From contig JAITLA010000267.1 in assembly GCA_031278145.1 (NCBI GenBank), positions 1 to 8,379 on the forward strand: DNA of 8,379 bases, written 5' to 3'. A program made the translations under genes and the position numbers. Below, in pieces: positions 1 to 5,169 of the stretch (positions are counted from its first letter, which is position 1; each line of letters opens with the position of its first letter). The notes beneath the pieces are model-generated. The model worked only from the letters and a program-made list of their open reading frames with translations, was not told where the DNA came from and did no database searches. The stretch is from Eubacteriales Family XIII. Incertae Sedis bacterium. GTDB taxonomy: Bacteria; Bacillota_A; Clostridia; Peptostreptococcales; Anaerovoracaceae.

Positions 1-46
1 AAACGGACGCGTACATGTGGCCCTTTGTCAAGTCGCTCGGAAACAA

Positions 47-92
47 CGTATCCGTTGCGGTGCAACGGATACGGGCGTCCTTTTGATTTTCT
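47..92 (+). terminator. Likely intrinsic terminator for a plus-strand gene left of the window
   Basis: CGTATCCGTTGC (47-58) and GCAACGGATACG (62-73) form an exact 12-bp stem with a 3-nt GGT loop. An outer GGACGC (5-10)/GCGTCC (75-80) pair can also form, followed directly by TTTTGATTTTCTT. On the minus strand only a short TTGTTT follows, so plus-strand use is favoured. Confidence 0.5.
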
Positions 93-117
93 TGGGGTGT
101 TTCCAAAGGGTGTTGTG

Positions 118-202
118 CCACAAAGCGGGTTTGTGGTCCGGTTCACCGCGGACTTGCCGCGAAAGGTGCGGTCGGCGGGCAATCGGCGGGCGTCTGCCGC
201 CG
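118..202. repeat. Cluster of three short hairpins in the left intergenic region
   Basis: CCACAAA-GCGGG-TTTGTGG (118-136, exact 7-bp arms), GTCCG...CGGAC (136-153, 5-bp arms) and CGGCGG-7 nt-CCGCCG (184-202, 6-bp arms) follow one another. No coding frame with family-like features was found across them. Confidence 0.4.
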
Positions 203-221
203 GATGGCCGTTCCCACCCGT

Positions 222-259
222 CCGGGCGGCCTTGATCGGGGCCTTGAAAGGCCGCCCGG
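222..259. repeat. Long perfect inverted repeat directly after the Rrf2 stop
   Basis: CCGGGCGGCC (222-231) and GGCCGCCCGG (250-259) are exact 10-bp arms around an 18-nt loop, beginning 2 nt past the Rrf2 stop codon. No T run follows on the minus strand, so it could be a 3'-end stabiliser or a factor-dependent stop rather than an intrinsic terminator. Confidence 0.5.
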
Positions 260-261
260 GC

Positions 262-696
262 CTATACGGCGCGCGCGCGCGCGGCGGATCGCTTCTTCCT
301 GTAGATATCGACGATGCGCTTGTTTTTCAGCCCATCGATCAGCTTTTCCTGCGTTTCCTGCAGGAATTTGTGCACGGCGCAATACTCCGACAGGTTCCTG
401 TCGCAAAAGCGCGGCATGTCGTCGCAGCGATTCAGGCGAACATCCCCTTCCATCAGGCAGATGATGTCGTAAAAGGACGCTTTGCCCGCCTCCGGCGTAA
501 GCAGGTAACCGCCGTTGCAGCCCTGCACCGAGCAAATGATATTGCCCTTTTTGAGCTGGTTGATCACCTTCATGGAATACTGATACGTGATTCCGAGCTC
601 TTCCGCCATGCTTCGCGCGTTGACGAGCTGACCCTTGCGCCGGGCCAGATAGTCCACCATGCGGATGGCATAGTCCGTTGTGATTTGAAGCCTCAT
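262..696 (-). CDS. Rrf2-family transcriptional regulator with candidate Fe-S cysteines
   Basis: Cytoplasmic winged-helix regulator of 144 aa, the usual Rrf2 length. MRLQITTDYAIRMVDYLA is the classic Rrf2 opening; the recognition region is MAEELGITYQYSMKVINQL (30-48), followed by the wing GCNGGYLL (59-66) and a C-terminal dimer helix. C91, C98 and C106 fall where IscR/NsrR-type members bind a 2Fe-2S or 4Fe-4S cluster, suggesting sensing of iron-sulfur status, NO or redox state; spacing is one or two residues wider than IscR, so the cluster is inferred. C55, C60 and C80 are extra. ATG 696 has AGGAG 9 nt upstream. The last residues (ARARAV) come from a GC dinucleotide tract. The gene is the last before the left intergenic region; its targets are unknown, though the anaerobic operon on the same strand is a candidate. 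Confidence 0.92.
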   Translation of the reverse strand: MRLQITTDYAIRMVDYLARRKGQLVNARSMAEELGITYQYSMKVINQLKKGNIICSVQGCNGGYLLTPEAGKASFYDIICLMEGDVRLNRCDDMPRFCDRNLSEYCAVHKFLQETQEKLIDGLKNKRIVDIYRKKRSAARARAV

Positions 697-893
697 TTCC
701 CATTTCTCCTTTTCTTTCGTTCCGCGGCATACGGGCCTTGTGCCCCCTGCGTTGGTGCTCATAGACGCGGAAGTTCCCCAAACGGTTCTCTCCCCCTCGG
801 CCAAGCCGGATGAAACGTCCTCCGCGACAACGAATCCCACCGAGGCCGCGCGCCCTCCGGCCCGCGGGGAAACGGCTTCCCGACAGACGACAA

Positions 894-938
894 AGAGCGC
901 GCAACCGCGGCGGGATCCCGTATCGAGGTTGGCGCTCT
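894..938 (-). terminator. Stem-loop just downstream of tRNA-Gly, possible terminator
   Basis: AGAGCGC plus CAACC (minus strand, 938-927) pairs with GGTTG plus GCGCTCT (906-894), a 12-bp stem with one bulged base. It starts 8 nt after the tRNA CCA. It is followed by TTGTCGTCT, a weak T run, so termination would be inefficient. That could allow read-through into the Rrf2 gene, for which no convincing separate promoter is seen in 697-893. Confidence 0.4.
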
Positions 939-945
939 CCGGATA

Positions 946-1019
946 TGGAGCGGGTGAAGGGAATCGAACCCTCGTATCCAGCTTGGGAAGCTGGTGTTCT
1001 GCCATTGAACTACACCCGC
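946..1019 (-). tRNA. tRNA-Gly, anticodon CCC
   Basis: A 74-nt cloverleaf with encoded 3' CCA. Acceptor GCGGGTG (1019-1013) pairs with CACCCGC; the D arm is GTTC/GAAC; anticodon stem CCAGC/GCTGG encloses loop TTCCCAA, giving anticodon CCC, which reads GGG; a 4-nt variable loop follows; the T arm is GAGGG-TTCGATT-CCCTT with one G-T pair; the discriminator is T. All arms pair well, so it should be functional. The T-loop and acceptor ends leave no doubt about the minus strand. Confidence 0.97.
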
Positions 1020-1042
1020 GCGATATACATTGTGCTGCCAAC

Positions 1043-1071
1043 AGGATATCAAATATCCAGAAGGATTTCAA
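1043..1071 (-). promoter_or_regulatory. Proximal promoter of tRNA-Gly
   Basis: Minus-strand -35 TTGAAA (1071-1066) and -10 TATCCT (1048-1043) with a 17-nt spacer. Transcription would begin near 1036, leaving a leader of roughly 15-20 nt before the mature tRNA 5' end at 1019. The -35 region is part of a block shared with the promoter at 1210-1238. A GGATAT-CAA-ATATCC inverted repeat (1044-1058) overlaps the -10. Confidence 0.5.
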
Positions 1072-1088
1072 GTGTTTTTGAAAATCCT
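1062..1088. repeat. Hairpin-forming -35 block, first copy of a diverged direct repeat
   Basis: Minus strand 1085-1065 reads ATTTTC, then AAAAACACTTGA, then AAT. A near-copy with ATTTTCGA, CAAACACTTGA and TAT lies at 1253-1232, differing by one indel and two substitutions. This copy also forms an imperfect stem: AGGATTTCAA (1062-1071) against TTGAAAATCCT (1078-1088), one base bulged. Confidence 0.5.
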
Positions 1089-1209
1089 CGCGACGTGGTT
1101 TTGTGCGTTTTTGTGAATTCGTGCTGTCAAGGTGCCATACCGGGCAATTTCTTGCATCTGCGGAGCCCGCACGCGGACGAAGCGCGCATATAACTATAAC
1201 CCTAAAAAG

Positions 1210-1238
1210 ATTATATTACACGGAGAAACAAATATCAA
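1210..1238 (-). promoter_or_regulatory. Strong sigma-A promoter pointing toward the tRNA gene
   Basis: Minus-strand -35 TTGATA (1238-1233) and perfect -10 TATAAT (1215-1210) with a 17-nt spacer, so transcription should begin near 1203. The first thing downstream is a gene-free stretch, then the second promoter and tRNA-Gly. It may serve as the distal promoter of the tRNA, or of a small RNA or short peptide between 1203 and 1072 that I cannot establish. Confidence 0.65.
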
Positions 1239-1253
1239 GTGTTTGTCGAAAAT
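1232..1253. repeat. Second copy of the promoter -35 block
   Basis: Minus-strand block shared with 1065-1085. In both copies the common CACTTGA places the -35 hexamer at the same point, and both promoters have a 17-nt spacer. Similarity fades downstream toward the -10 boxes. Confidence 0.5.
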
Positions 1254-1291
1254 ATTTTATGGTTTATTGAAAATGGGATTGCGCGCCCCCG

Positions 1292-1311
1292 CCGCGCCAC
1301 TGTGGGCGCGG
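1292..1311. repeat. GC-rich hairpin in AT-rich intergenic DNA
   Basis: CCGCGCC (1292-1298) pairs with GGCGCGG (1305-1311) around a 6-nt loop. It stands out from the AT-rich flanks. No proper T run follows on either strand (plus side reads GTTTAG), so it is not called a terminator. Confidence 0.4.
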
Positions 1312-1380
1312 GTTTAGAAACAAAGCCCTGTTTTTCAACGATAAATACGTGTTTCGGCGCAAATTTCGCGTAAAAATATA

Positions 1381-1399
1381 CTGTAAAGCTACTTTACAG
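1381..1399. promoter_or_regulatory. Inverted repeat CTGTAAAG-CTA-CTTTACAG, operator-like
   Basis: Exact 8-bp arms around a 3-nt centre. A TATAAT lies 12 nt to the right on the plus strand (1412-1417), but no -35 sits at the correct distance: TTTACA at 1393-1398 is only 13 nt away. The regulator is unknown. Confidence 0.45.
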
Positions 1400-1441
1400 T
1401 TTGATTTTCAATATAATTACGGCCGTGAATTGGCGCTGATA

Positions 1442-1459
1442 ATCGAATAGCTATTCGAT
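1442..1459. promoter_or_regulatory. Perfect 18-bp palindrome, operator-like
   Basis: ATCGAATAG/CTATTCGAT is an exact 18-bp palindrome with no spacer. It sits between the operon terminator candidate and the 1381-1399 inverted repeat. A spacer-free AT-rich palindrome suits a dimeric repressor site better than an RNA hairpin. No matching regulator can be named, and no gene start lies next to it. Confidence 0.45.
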
Positions 1460-1472
1460 GCTTTGCGCGGGC

Positions 1473-1502
1473 AAAAAAAACGACCGCGCGGAAAGGACGC
1501 GC
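1473..1502 (-). terminator. Possible intrinsic terminator after the operon
   Basis: On the minus strand a GCGCG/CGCGC stem (1498-1502 with 1486-1490, 7-nt loop) is followed after 5 nt by eight T residues (1480-1473), about 50 nt past the stop of the last operon gene. The stem is short and the gap to the T run is longer than ideal, so this is a moderate call. Confidence 0.4.
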
Positions 1503-1550
1503 AATCGGGTGGGTGCGGCGAACGGGTACTTGTGCCCGGGCGGGGGCGCG

Positions 1551-3710
1551 TTATTCCGCAGGGACGAGGGGCGCGCTGTCGGCGATTGCGCGGTCTATCC
1601 TCGGCAGGATCTCGTCGAGGCGCGCGGCTTCCTCTTCCAGTATCGCGCGCAGGTGCAGCTGCTCCCGGGTCAGGAGCAGCTCGATCTCTTCCGCTTCCGC
1701 GCGCGTATCGGCGTCTTGCTCCGCCGCCTTTTGCGCGAGGCTTCGGATCGTGCGATCCGCGCGGCAGACGGGTCCCGTATCGCGGCCGGCGCCCCAGGTT
1801 CCCGCGTGGTCGAGGGACGCAAAATAGTCGCAGACCCGCTCGTCGTAGTCCGCGTAGCGGCCGAAGCCCGCGCCCCGCAGGGCCTCGACGGCGGCCGCCG
1901 AATCACGGTCCCGCAGCGCCGTTAGGGCGGTGCTCAGGGCCTCCGTGTTCGCAAAGGCTTCCGCGTGCGGCAGGACGAGCGTCCCGCGCCGGTCGAAGCG
2001 CACAAAGGCGTCGCGCAGCAGCCGGTTCAGGGCATAGAGGTGCCGGTTCAGATCGCCGACGGCGGTTTCCGCCGCGGCGCGCGTTTCCGCGTCCGCACCG
2101 AGGTATTTCAGATTCGCCGCTTCTATGTCCGCCGCGAGCGTCGCGGCGGCCGCCTCCGCCGTCTTGAGGGCTTCCGTGAGGCGCGCGTTCGTTATGGACC
2201 GGCCGTCGAGCGACGCGCGGACCGCGCGGAGGCCCGTTTCGAAGTCGAGCGGGCGCAGCGGCGTTTCGTCCAGATCGAGGACCAGTTTGCCGAAGAGGAG
2301 CTGGCCGAAGCGGTAGGCTTCGTCGTCAAAGCCCAGGGCCTCCATCGTGTCCAAGCTGCTGTGACGATAGGCGTCGCGGAAGCCGTCCCCCTCCCCGGGC
2401 CTCGCCGCCACGGCGGGCACGCCGAAGAGGCTCCAGAGGATCTCCTCCGTCAGGAAATCGGACGGGTTTTCCGAGGAATGGCGCGTGAAGCCGTACAGGG
2501 CGGTTTCTATGAGCTGGCTCATGCTGCGCTCCGCGAAGCCGTATATCTCGTCCGTTGCCGTCATGCCGAGCTGGAGCTTGTTTTTGAGCGGATACAGGGC
2601 GTCGAGATTCATTACGGCAAAGGCTTGCTCCGCCCATTCGGGATGCAGCTGCGCAAGCTGGCTCCACGCGCCGGCCCCCCACTCGAAGACCGTGTTGACC
2701 GCGCCCCAGTCCCCCGCGCCGCAAGCGACAAAGCGTATGGTCTTGTTCGGCAAAAAGCCGCTGTCGCACAGGGCCTTCGCGATGCCGATCATGGCGGACA
2801 CGCCCGTCGCGCCCTCGAAGGCGGCGTGATAGAAGCCGTCGTAATGGGCGATCATATAGATCGCTTCCGCGCTCTTTCCCGGGATTTCCCCCCGGATGTT
2901 CTCCGTCCCGGCCCCGCCCGCGACAACCGAATCGGCGCTCAGGGTCACGGGCAGCTCGCCGTTTTCCGCGCGCTTCAGCATCGTCTTGAGCAGGCCGTAA
3001 TCCGCCGCGCCGATTGCGAAGGCGGGCGCGTCGGAGGGTGCGCCGAAGCCGTGAGAGCGGAGCCTGTCGTCCTCCGCCGCATCGGCCCCCGCGCAGAGGA
3101 TCACGGCCTTGGCGCCCAAGACCTTGGCCTGCACGGCTTGAAAGCCCGCGTTCTCGTCATCCGCGTCGTCCGTGTGCAGCAGGACGAGCTTGCCCCGCAC
3201 ATCGAGGCCCTCATAGTCCGAGGCCCGGCCCTTGCCGGCGTCCACGAGCGTCAGCGCCTGCTCCGAGGCCACCAGATTGACGGGGTAACCGCCGAGCGTG
3301 ATCCGTTCCCGCTCGCCCTTCTTGTTCTCGAAGCCGAGGCTTGCCCCCTTGAAGACCCAGCTGTCCGCCGAGGCCCGCTCGCGCGTCACGTTTTGCAGGC
3401 CGGCCCGCCGCATCGCGGCCTCCACGAGGTCGGCGGCCTCCGTTTCGGCGGGGGAGCCCGCCGTCCGGAAGCCCGTGGCGGGATCGTCGCCGAGGAATGC
3501 GAGCCGTTCCGTGAGATCCTTCGAGAAGGCGATGTCGAGGGCCGTTTCGAAGTCCTGATATTCCCGGGAGAAGGCGGACACGACAATGCTTTCTAGGTCC
3601 GGGGGCGCGGCCTCCGCCGGCGGCTTGCAGGCGGACAGGGAGAGCGTGGCCGCGGACAGGGCGGCCAAGGCGAGTGCCGATATTTTGTTTGCGGGGCGTC
3701 GGTGTTTCAT
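1551..3710 (-). CDS. Lipoprotein with PA domain and M28-type peptidase fold, active site degenerate
   Basis: Predicted surface lipoprotein of 719 aa. ATG 3710 is chosen because it begins a lipoprotein signal (basic MKHRRP, hydrophobic run, lipobox LSAC with C28), overlaps the ligase stop as ATGA and has GGAAG 7 nt upstream. Order: linker; PA-like domain about 140-245 (RGKLVLLHTDD, LGAKAVILCAGA); M28-like zinc peptidase core about 270-480; long helical, Ala/Glu-rich C-terminal part about 490-719, possibly coiled coil. M28 landmarks: H289-Y-D291, D370 in MNLDAL and H450 in RHSSLDTME match metal-ligand positions. The segment that normally reads (D/Q)DN carries FEGATG (298-303), and the catalytic Glu-Glu pair reads G333-D334 in CGAGDWG. 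The protein may therefore bind metal weakly and be non-catalytic; an ancestral aminopeptidase role is likely. It is the last gene of the operon. Confidence 0.88.
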   Translation of the reverse strand: MKHRRPANKISALALAALSAATLSLSACKPPAEAAPPDLESIVVSAFSREYQDFETALDIAFSKDLTERLAFLGDDPATGFRTAGSPAETEAADLVEAAMRRAGLQNVTRERASADSWVFKGASLGFENKKGERERITLGGYPVNLVASEQALTLVDAGKGRASDYEGLDVRGKLVLLHTDDADDENAGFQAVQAKVLGAKAVILCAGADAAEDDRLRSHGFGAPSDAPAFAIGAADYGLLKTMLKRAENGELPVTLSADSVVAGGAGTENIRGEIPGKSAEAIYMIAHYDGFYHAAFEGATGVSAMIGIAKALCDSGFLPNKTIRFVACGAGDWGAVNTVFEWGAGAWSQLAQLHPEWAEQAFAVMNLDALYPLKNKLQLGMTATDEIYGFAERSMSQLIETALYGFTRHSSENPSDFLTEEILWSLFGVPAVAARPGEGDGFRDAYRHSSLDTMEALGFDDEAYRFGQLLFGKLVLDLDETPLRPLDFETGLRAVRASLDGRSITNARLTEALKTAEAAAATLAADIEAANLKYLGADAETRAAAETAVGDLNRHLYALNRLLRDAFVRFDRRGTLVLPHAEAFANTEALSTALTALRDRDSAAAVEALRGAGFGRYADYDERVCDYFASLDHAGTWGAGRDTGPVCRADRTIRSLAQKAAEQDADTRAEAEEIELLLTREQLHLRAILEEEAARLDEILPRIDRAIADSAPLVPAE

Positions 3711-4774
3711 TGCGTTGCTTCCGTTTCGTCTTGCGGGTCGGGGGCTCGGTTTTTGATCGCGGCGCGATCCCCGATCCGGTCGAGGCGCTTCAGCGCGCTG
3801 CCGCAGCCGCAGGGGTCCGGGCGCCATCGGCCGCGATCCCCGATTCGATATCGTATGAAAGGCATGGCGTGCCGCGTAAGGGTGGTGAACACGACCTCGC
3901 CCCACGCGCCGCAGGGCAGCGCGCGCCCGCTTTCGGGATCCGTGATCTCAAACAGGAGATCGGCTTCCCGCGGATGATAGCCCTCGCGCACATGGCAGGC
4001 CATCGCGCCGCCGAGGCCGCTTTCCGTGGTGCCGTAATGCTCAAAAACCTTGCATTCCCAGCATTCCTCTATCGTTTGTCTGTTCTCGTCCGAAACGTAC
4101 TCCGTCGAAAGCAGCACGCTCTTGATGTGCGCGGCGCAGTCCGGGGCGCTTCGCGCCAGCCGCGCCGTTTCCACGGGCCCGCCGACGATGGCGCTCACCC
4201 TCCGCTCGCGGATGACGGCGAGCGCGTCCGCGTCCGCCGAGGCGTCGTCCCGCGACAGGGGTCCGTAGGCTATGGAGGCCGTGCCGCCGCGCGCCAGTCC
4301 GCGCCGCAGGAGATCGCCGACGGAGCCCGGGCGTTCGCAGGGCAGCAGGATGAGCAACAAATCCGTTTCGTCCGTCATGATGCGCATACCGTGGTGAAAG
4401 AAATCCACGGTCAGCTCCTGATCCGCTTCCGTGAAATAGATCCGCTTGGGCTTCCCGGCGCTGCCGCTCGTGTGCAGGGTGACGATGCGGCTGACCTCCC
4501 TCTGCGGTACGCAGAGCATCGCAAGGCCGTCGTTTCGCAGGTCCGCCTCCGTCGTAAAGGGTATCCTGCGCAAATCCTCGAGGCAGACGATATCCCTCTC
4601 GACGTCGATTCCCGCAAGCCGCTTCGCGTAGAAGGGGCTGTTTTCCTTCGCCTCCCGCAGCGTGCGGCGCAGCATCGCGAGCTGGTGGCGCTCGATGTCC
4701 TCCCTGCGCGGGAACGCGCCGGCGGGCAGGCCGATCTTCCGCGCGGTCCACGCGTCCAAGACCGTGCCCCGCAT
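3707..4774 (-). CDS. PaaK-like AMP-forming ligase, DVU_1553-like, short C-terminus
   Basis: Adenylate-forming enzyme (355 aa) that would activate a carboxylate with ATP and probably transfer it to CoA or another thiol. Core motifs: phosphate loop HTSGSAGKPK (101-110), HYGTTESG (246-253, A5 motif), YRIGDRGRW (309-317, A7 motif) and CGCG (322-325), a Cys pair like that seen in phenylacetate-CoA ligase relatives. It ends only about 25 residues after the hinge-like RLDRIGDR, so the mobile C-terminal domain of typical PaaK proteins is not seen. ATG 4774 is preferred: it starts 2 nt after the previous stop, and MRGTVLDAWTARKIG looks like a genuine N-terminus. A GTG at 4792 would add six residues. 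The stop overlaps the next start as ATGA. The DVU_1553 assignment is from memory; the substrate is unknown. Confidence 0.83.
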   Translation of the reverse strand: MRGTVLDAWTARKIGLPAGAFPRREDIERHQLAMLRRTLREAKENSPFYAKRLAGIDVERDIVCLEDLRRIPFTTEADLRNDGLAMLCVPQREVSRIVTLHTSGSAGKPKRIYFTEADQELTVDFFHHGMRIMTDETDLLLILLPCERPGSVGDLLRRGLARGGTASIAYGPLSRDDASADADALAVIRERRVSAIVGGPVETARLARSAPDCAAHIKSVLLSTEYVSDENRQTIEECWECKVFEHYGTTESGLGGAMACHVREGYHPREADLLFEITDPESGRALPCGAWGEVVFTTLTRHAMPFIRYRIGDRGRWRPDPCGCGSALKRLDRIGDRAAIKNRAPDPQDETEATQ

Positions 4775-4776
4775 AT

Positions 4777-5154
4777 CTAAGCTTCTTCCCACGCAAGCAG
4801 CTCGCAGAGCTTCTCGTAGGTTTCCGCGATCATGCCGGGGCAGACGGCGATCTTGTTCATCTCGTTGCCCTGCAGGATCTCCTCGCAGTCGTAGCCGCCA
4901 AAGCGGTCGTAGAACCAGTCCATGAGAGCCTCGCGCAGCTCCGTCCGCGCCGCGCGCGCGTCCGCCACGAACAGCAGGCTCACGGCTGCGGCCAGCGTGC
5001 CGCAGAGCTTTCCTTCGTTCAAGCCGACGCAGAAGGCTTCCATGGCCGCGATCAGATCCTCGTTCTCCCTTTCGAGCCGCTCAAGGCCGAGCGCCATGAT
5101 GATTTGGCTGCAACAGTGGCCCTTGAGCTTCAGCTCAAAGAGTTTTTCTTCCAT
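4777..5154 (-). CDS. C-GCAxxG-C-C family protein, DVU_1555-like
   Basis: Small Cys-rich protein (125 aa) of the C-GCAxxG-C-C group, whose members are probably redox or metal-binding and whose function is unsettled. Visible signature: GHCCSQI near the N-terminus (C14-C15), FCVGLNEGKLCGTLAAA (C42, C51), YDCEEIL (C90), VCPGMI (C105) and C117. The GCA of the family name is changed to LCGTLAA here. No signal peptide is visible; the LCGTLAAAVSLLF stretch is hydrophobic but short. The start at 5154 is chosen because a perfect AAGGAGG sits 8 nt upstream. An in-frame ATG at 5172 overlaps the methyltransferase stop as ATGA and would add six residues, but has no good ribosome binding site of its own. 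Its position between the methyltransferase and the AMP ligase matches the order I recall for the DVU_1553-1556 cluster. Confidence 0.8.
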   Translation of the reverse strand: MEEKLFELKLKGHCCSQIIMALGLERLERENEDLIAAMEAFCVGLNEGKLCGTLAAAVSLLFVADARAARTELREALMDWFYDRFGGYDCEEILQGNEMNKIAVCPGMIAETYEKLCELLAWEEA

Positions 5155-5162
5155 TCCGGCTG

Positions 5163-5169
5163 CCTCCTT
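5163..5169 (-). promoter_or_regulatory. Consensus ribosome binding site of the C-GCAxxG-C-C gene
   Basis: Minus-strand AAGGAGG, 8 nt before the ATG at 5154, overlapping the last base of the methyltransferase stop. It lies downstream of the competing ATG at 5172, so it supports the shorter protein and suggests coupled translation of the two genes. Confidence 0.75.

Larger units (their letters stand above)
1020..1550. other. Gene-free intergenic region between operon end and tRNA
   Basis: No reading frame here has both a plausible ribosome binding site and a protein-like sequence. The stretch is AT-rich compared with its flanks. It contains the possible operon terminator, two operator-like palindromes, one GC hairpin, a small TGCGG-AGC-CCGCA hairpin (1159-1171) and the two tRNA-directed promoters listed separately. 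Confidence 0.7.

Noticed and set aside
3..31. Minus-strand TTGACA at 31-26 as a promoter for a gene left of the window
   Set aside because: The hexamer at 17-nt spacing is GTCCGT, and nearby alternatives are no better.
3..86. Plus-strand frame with a protein-like stretch (DAYMWPFVKSLGNN) running from the window edge to a TGA at 84-86, as a gene 3' end
   Set aside because: A 12-bp hairpin with T-rich follow-up lies inside it, which fits a terminator better than coding sequence. Too little is visible to support a family.
697..1071. Extension of the Rrf2 reading frame upstream through the tRNA to 1071
   Set aside because: The frame is open by chance. The classic Rrf2 N-terminus and AGGAG place the start at 696, and the extension overlaps the tRNA.
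1393..1417. Plus-strand promoter TTTACA...TATAAT
   Set aside because: The spacer is only 13 nt and no better -35 is present at 16-18 nt.
1965..3596. Long plus-strand open frame (about 540 codons) opposite the M28 gene
   Set aside because: It is a composition shadow of the GC-rich minus-strand gene: Arg/Gly/Ala-rich with no family motifs, while the minus strand has a lipobox, PA domain and M28 landmarks.
3711..3905. Longer M28 protein starting near 3905
   Set aside because: The extra 65 residues are Arg/Pro-rich and overlap the ligase gene, and they would bury the lipoprotein signal peptide.
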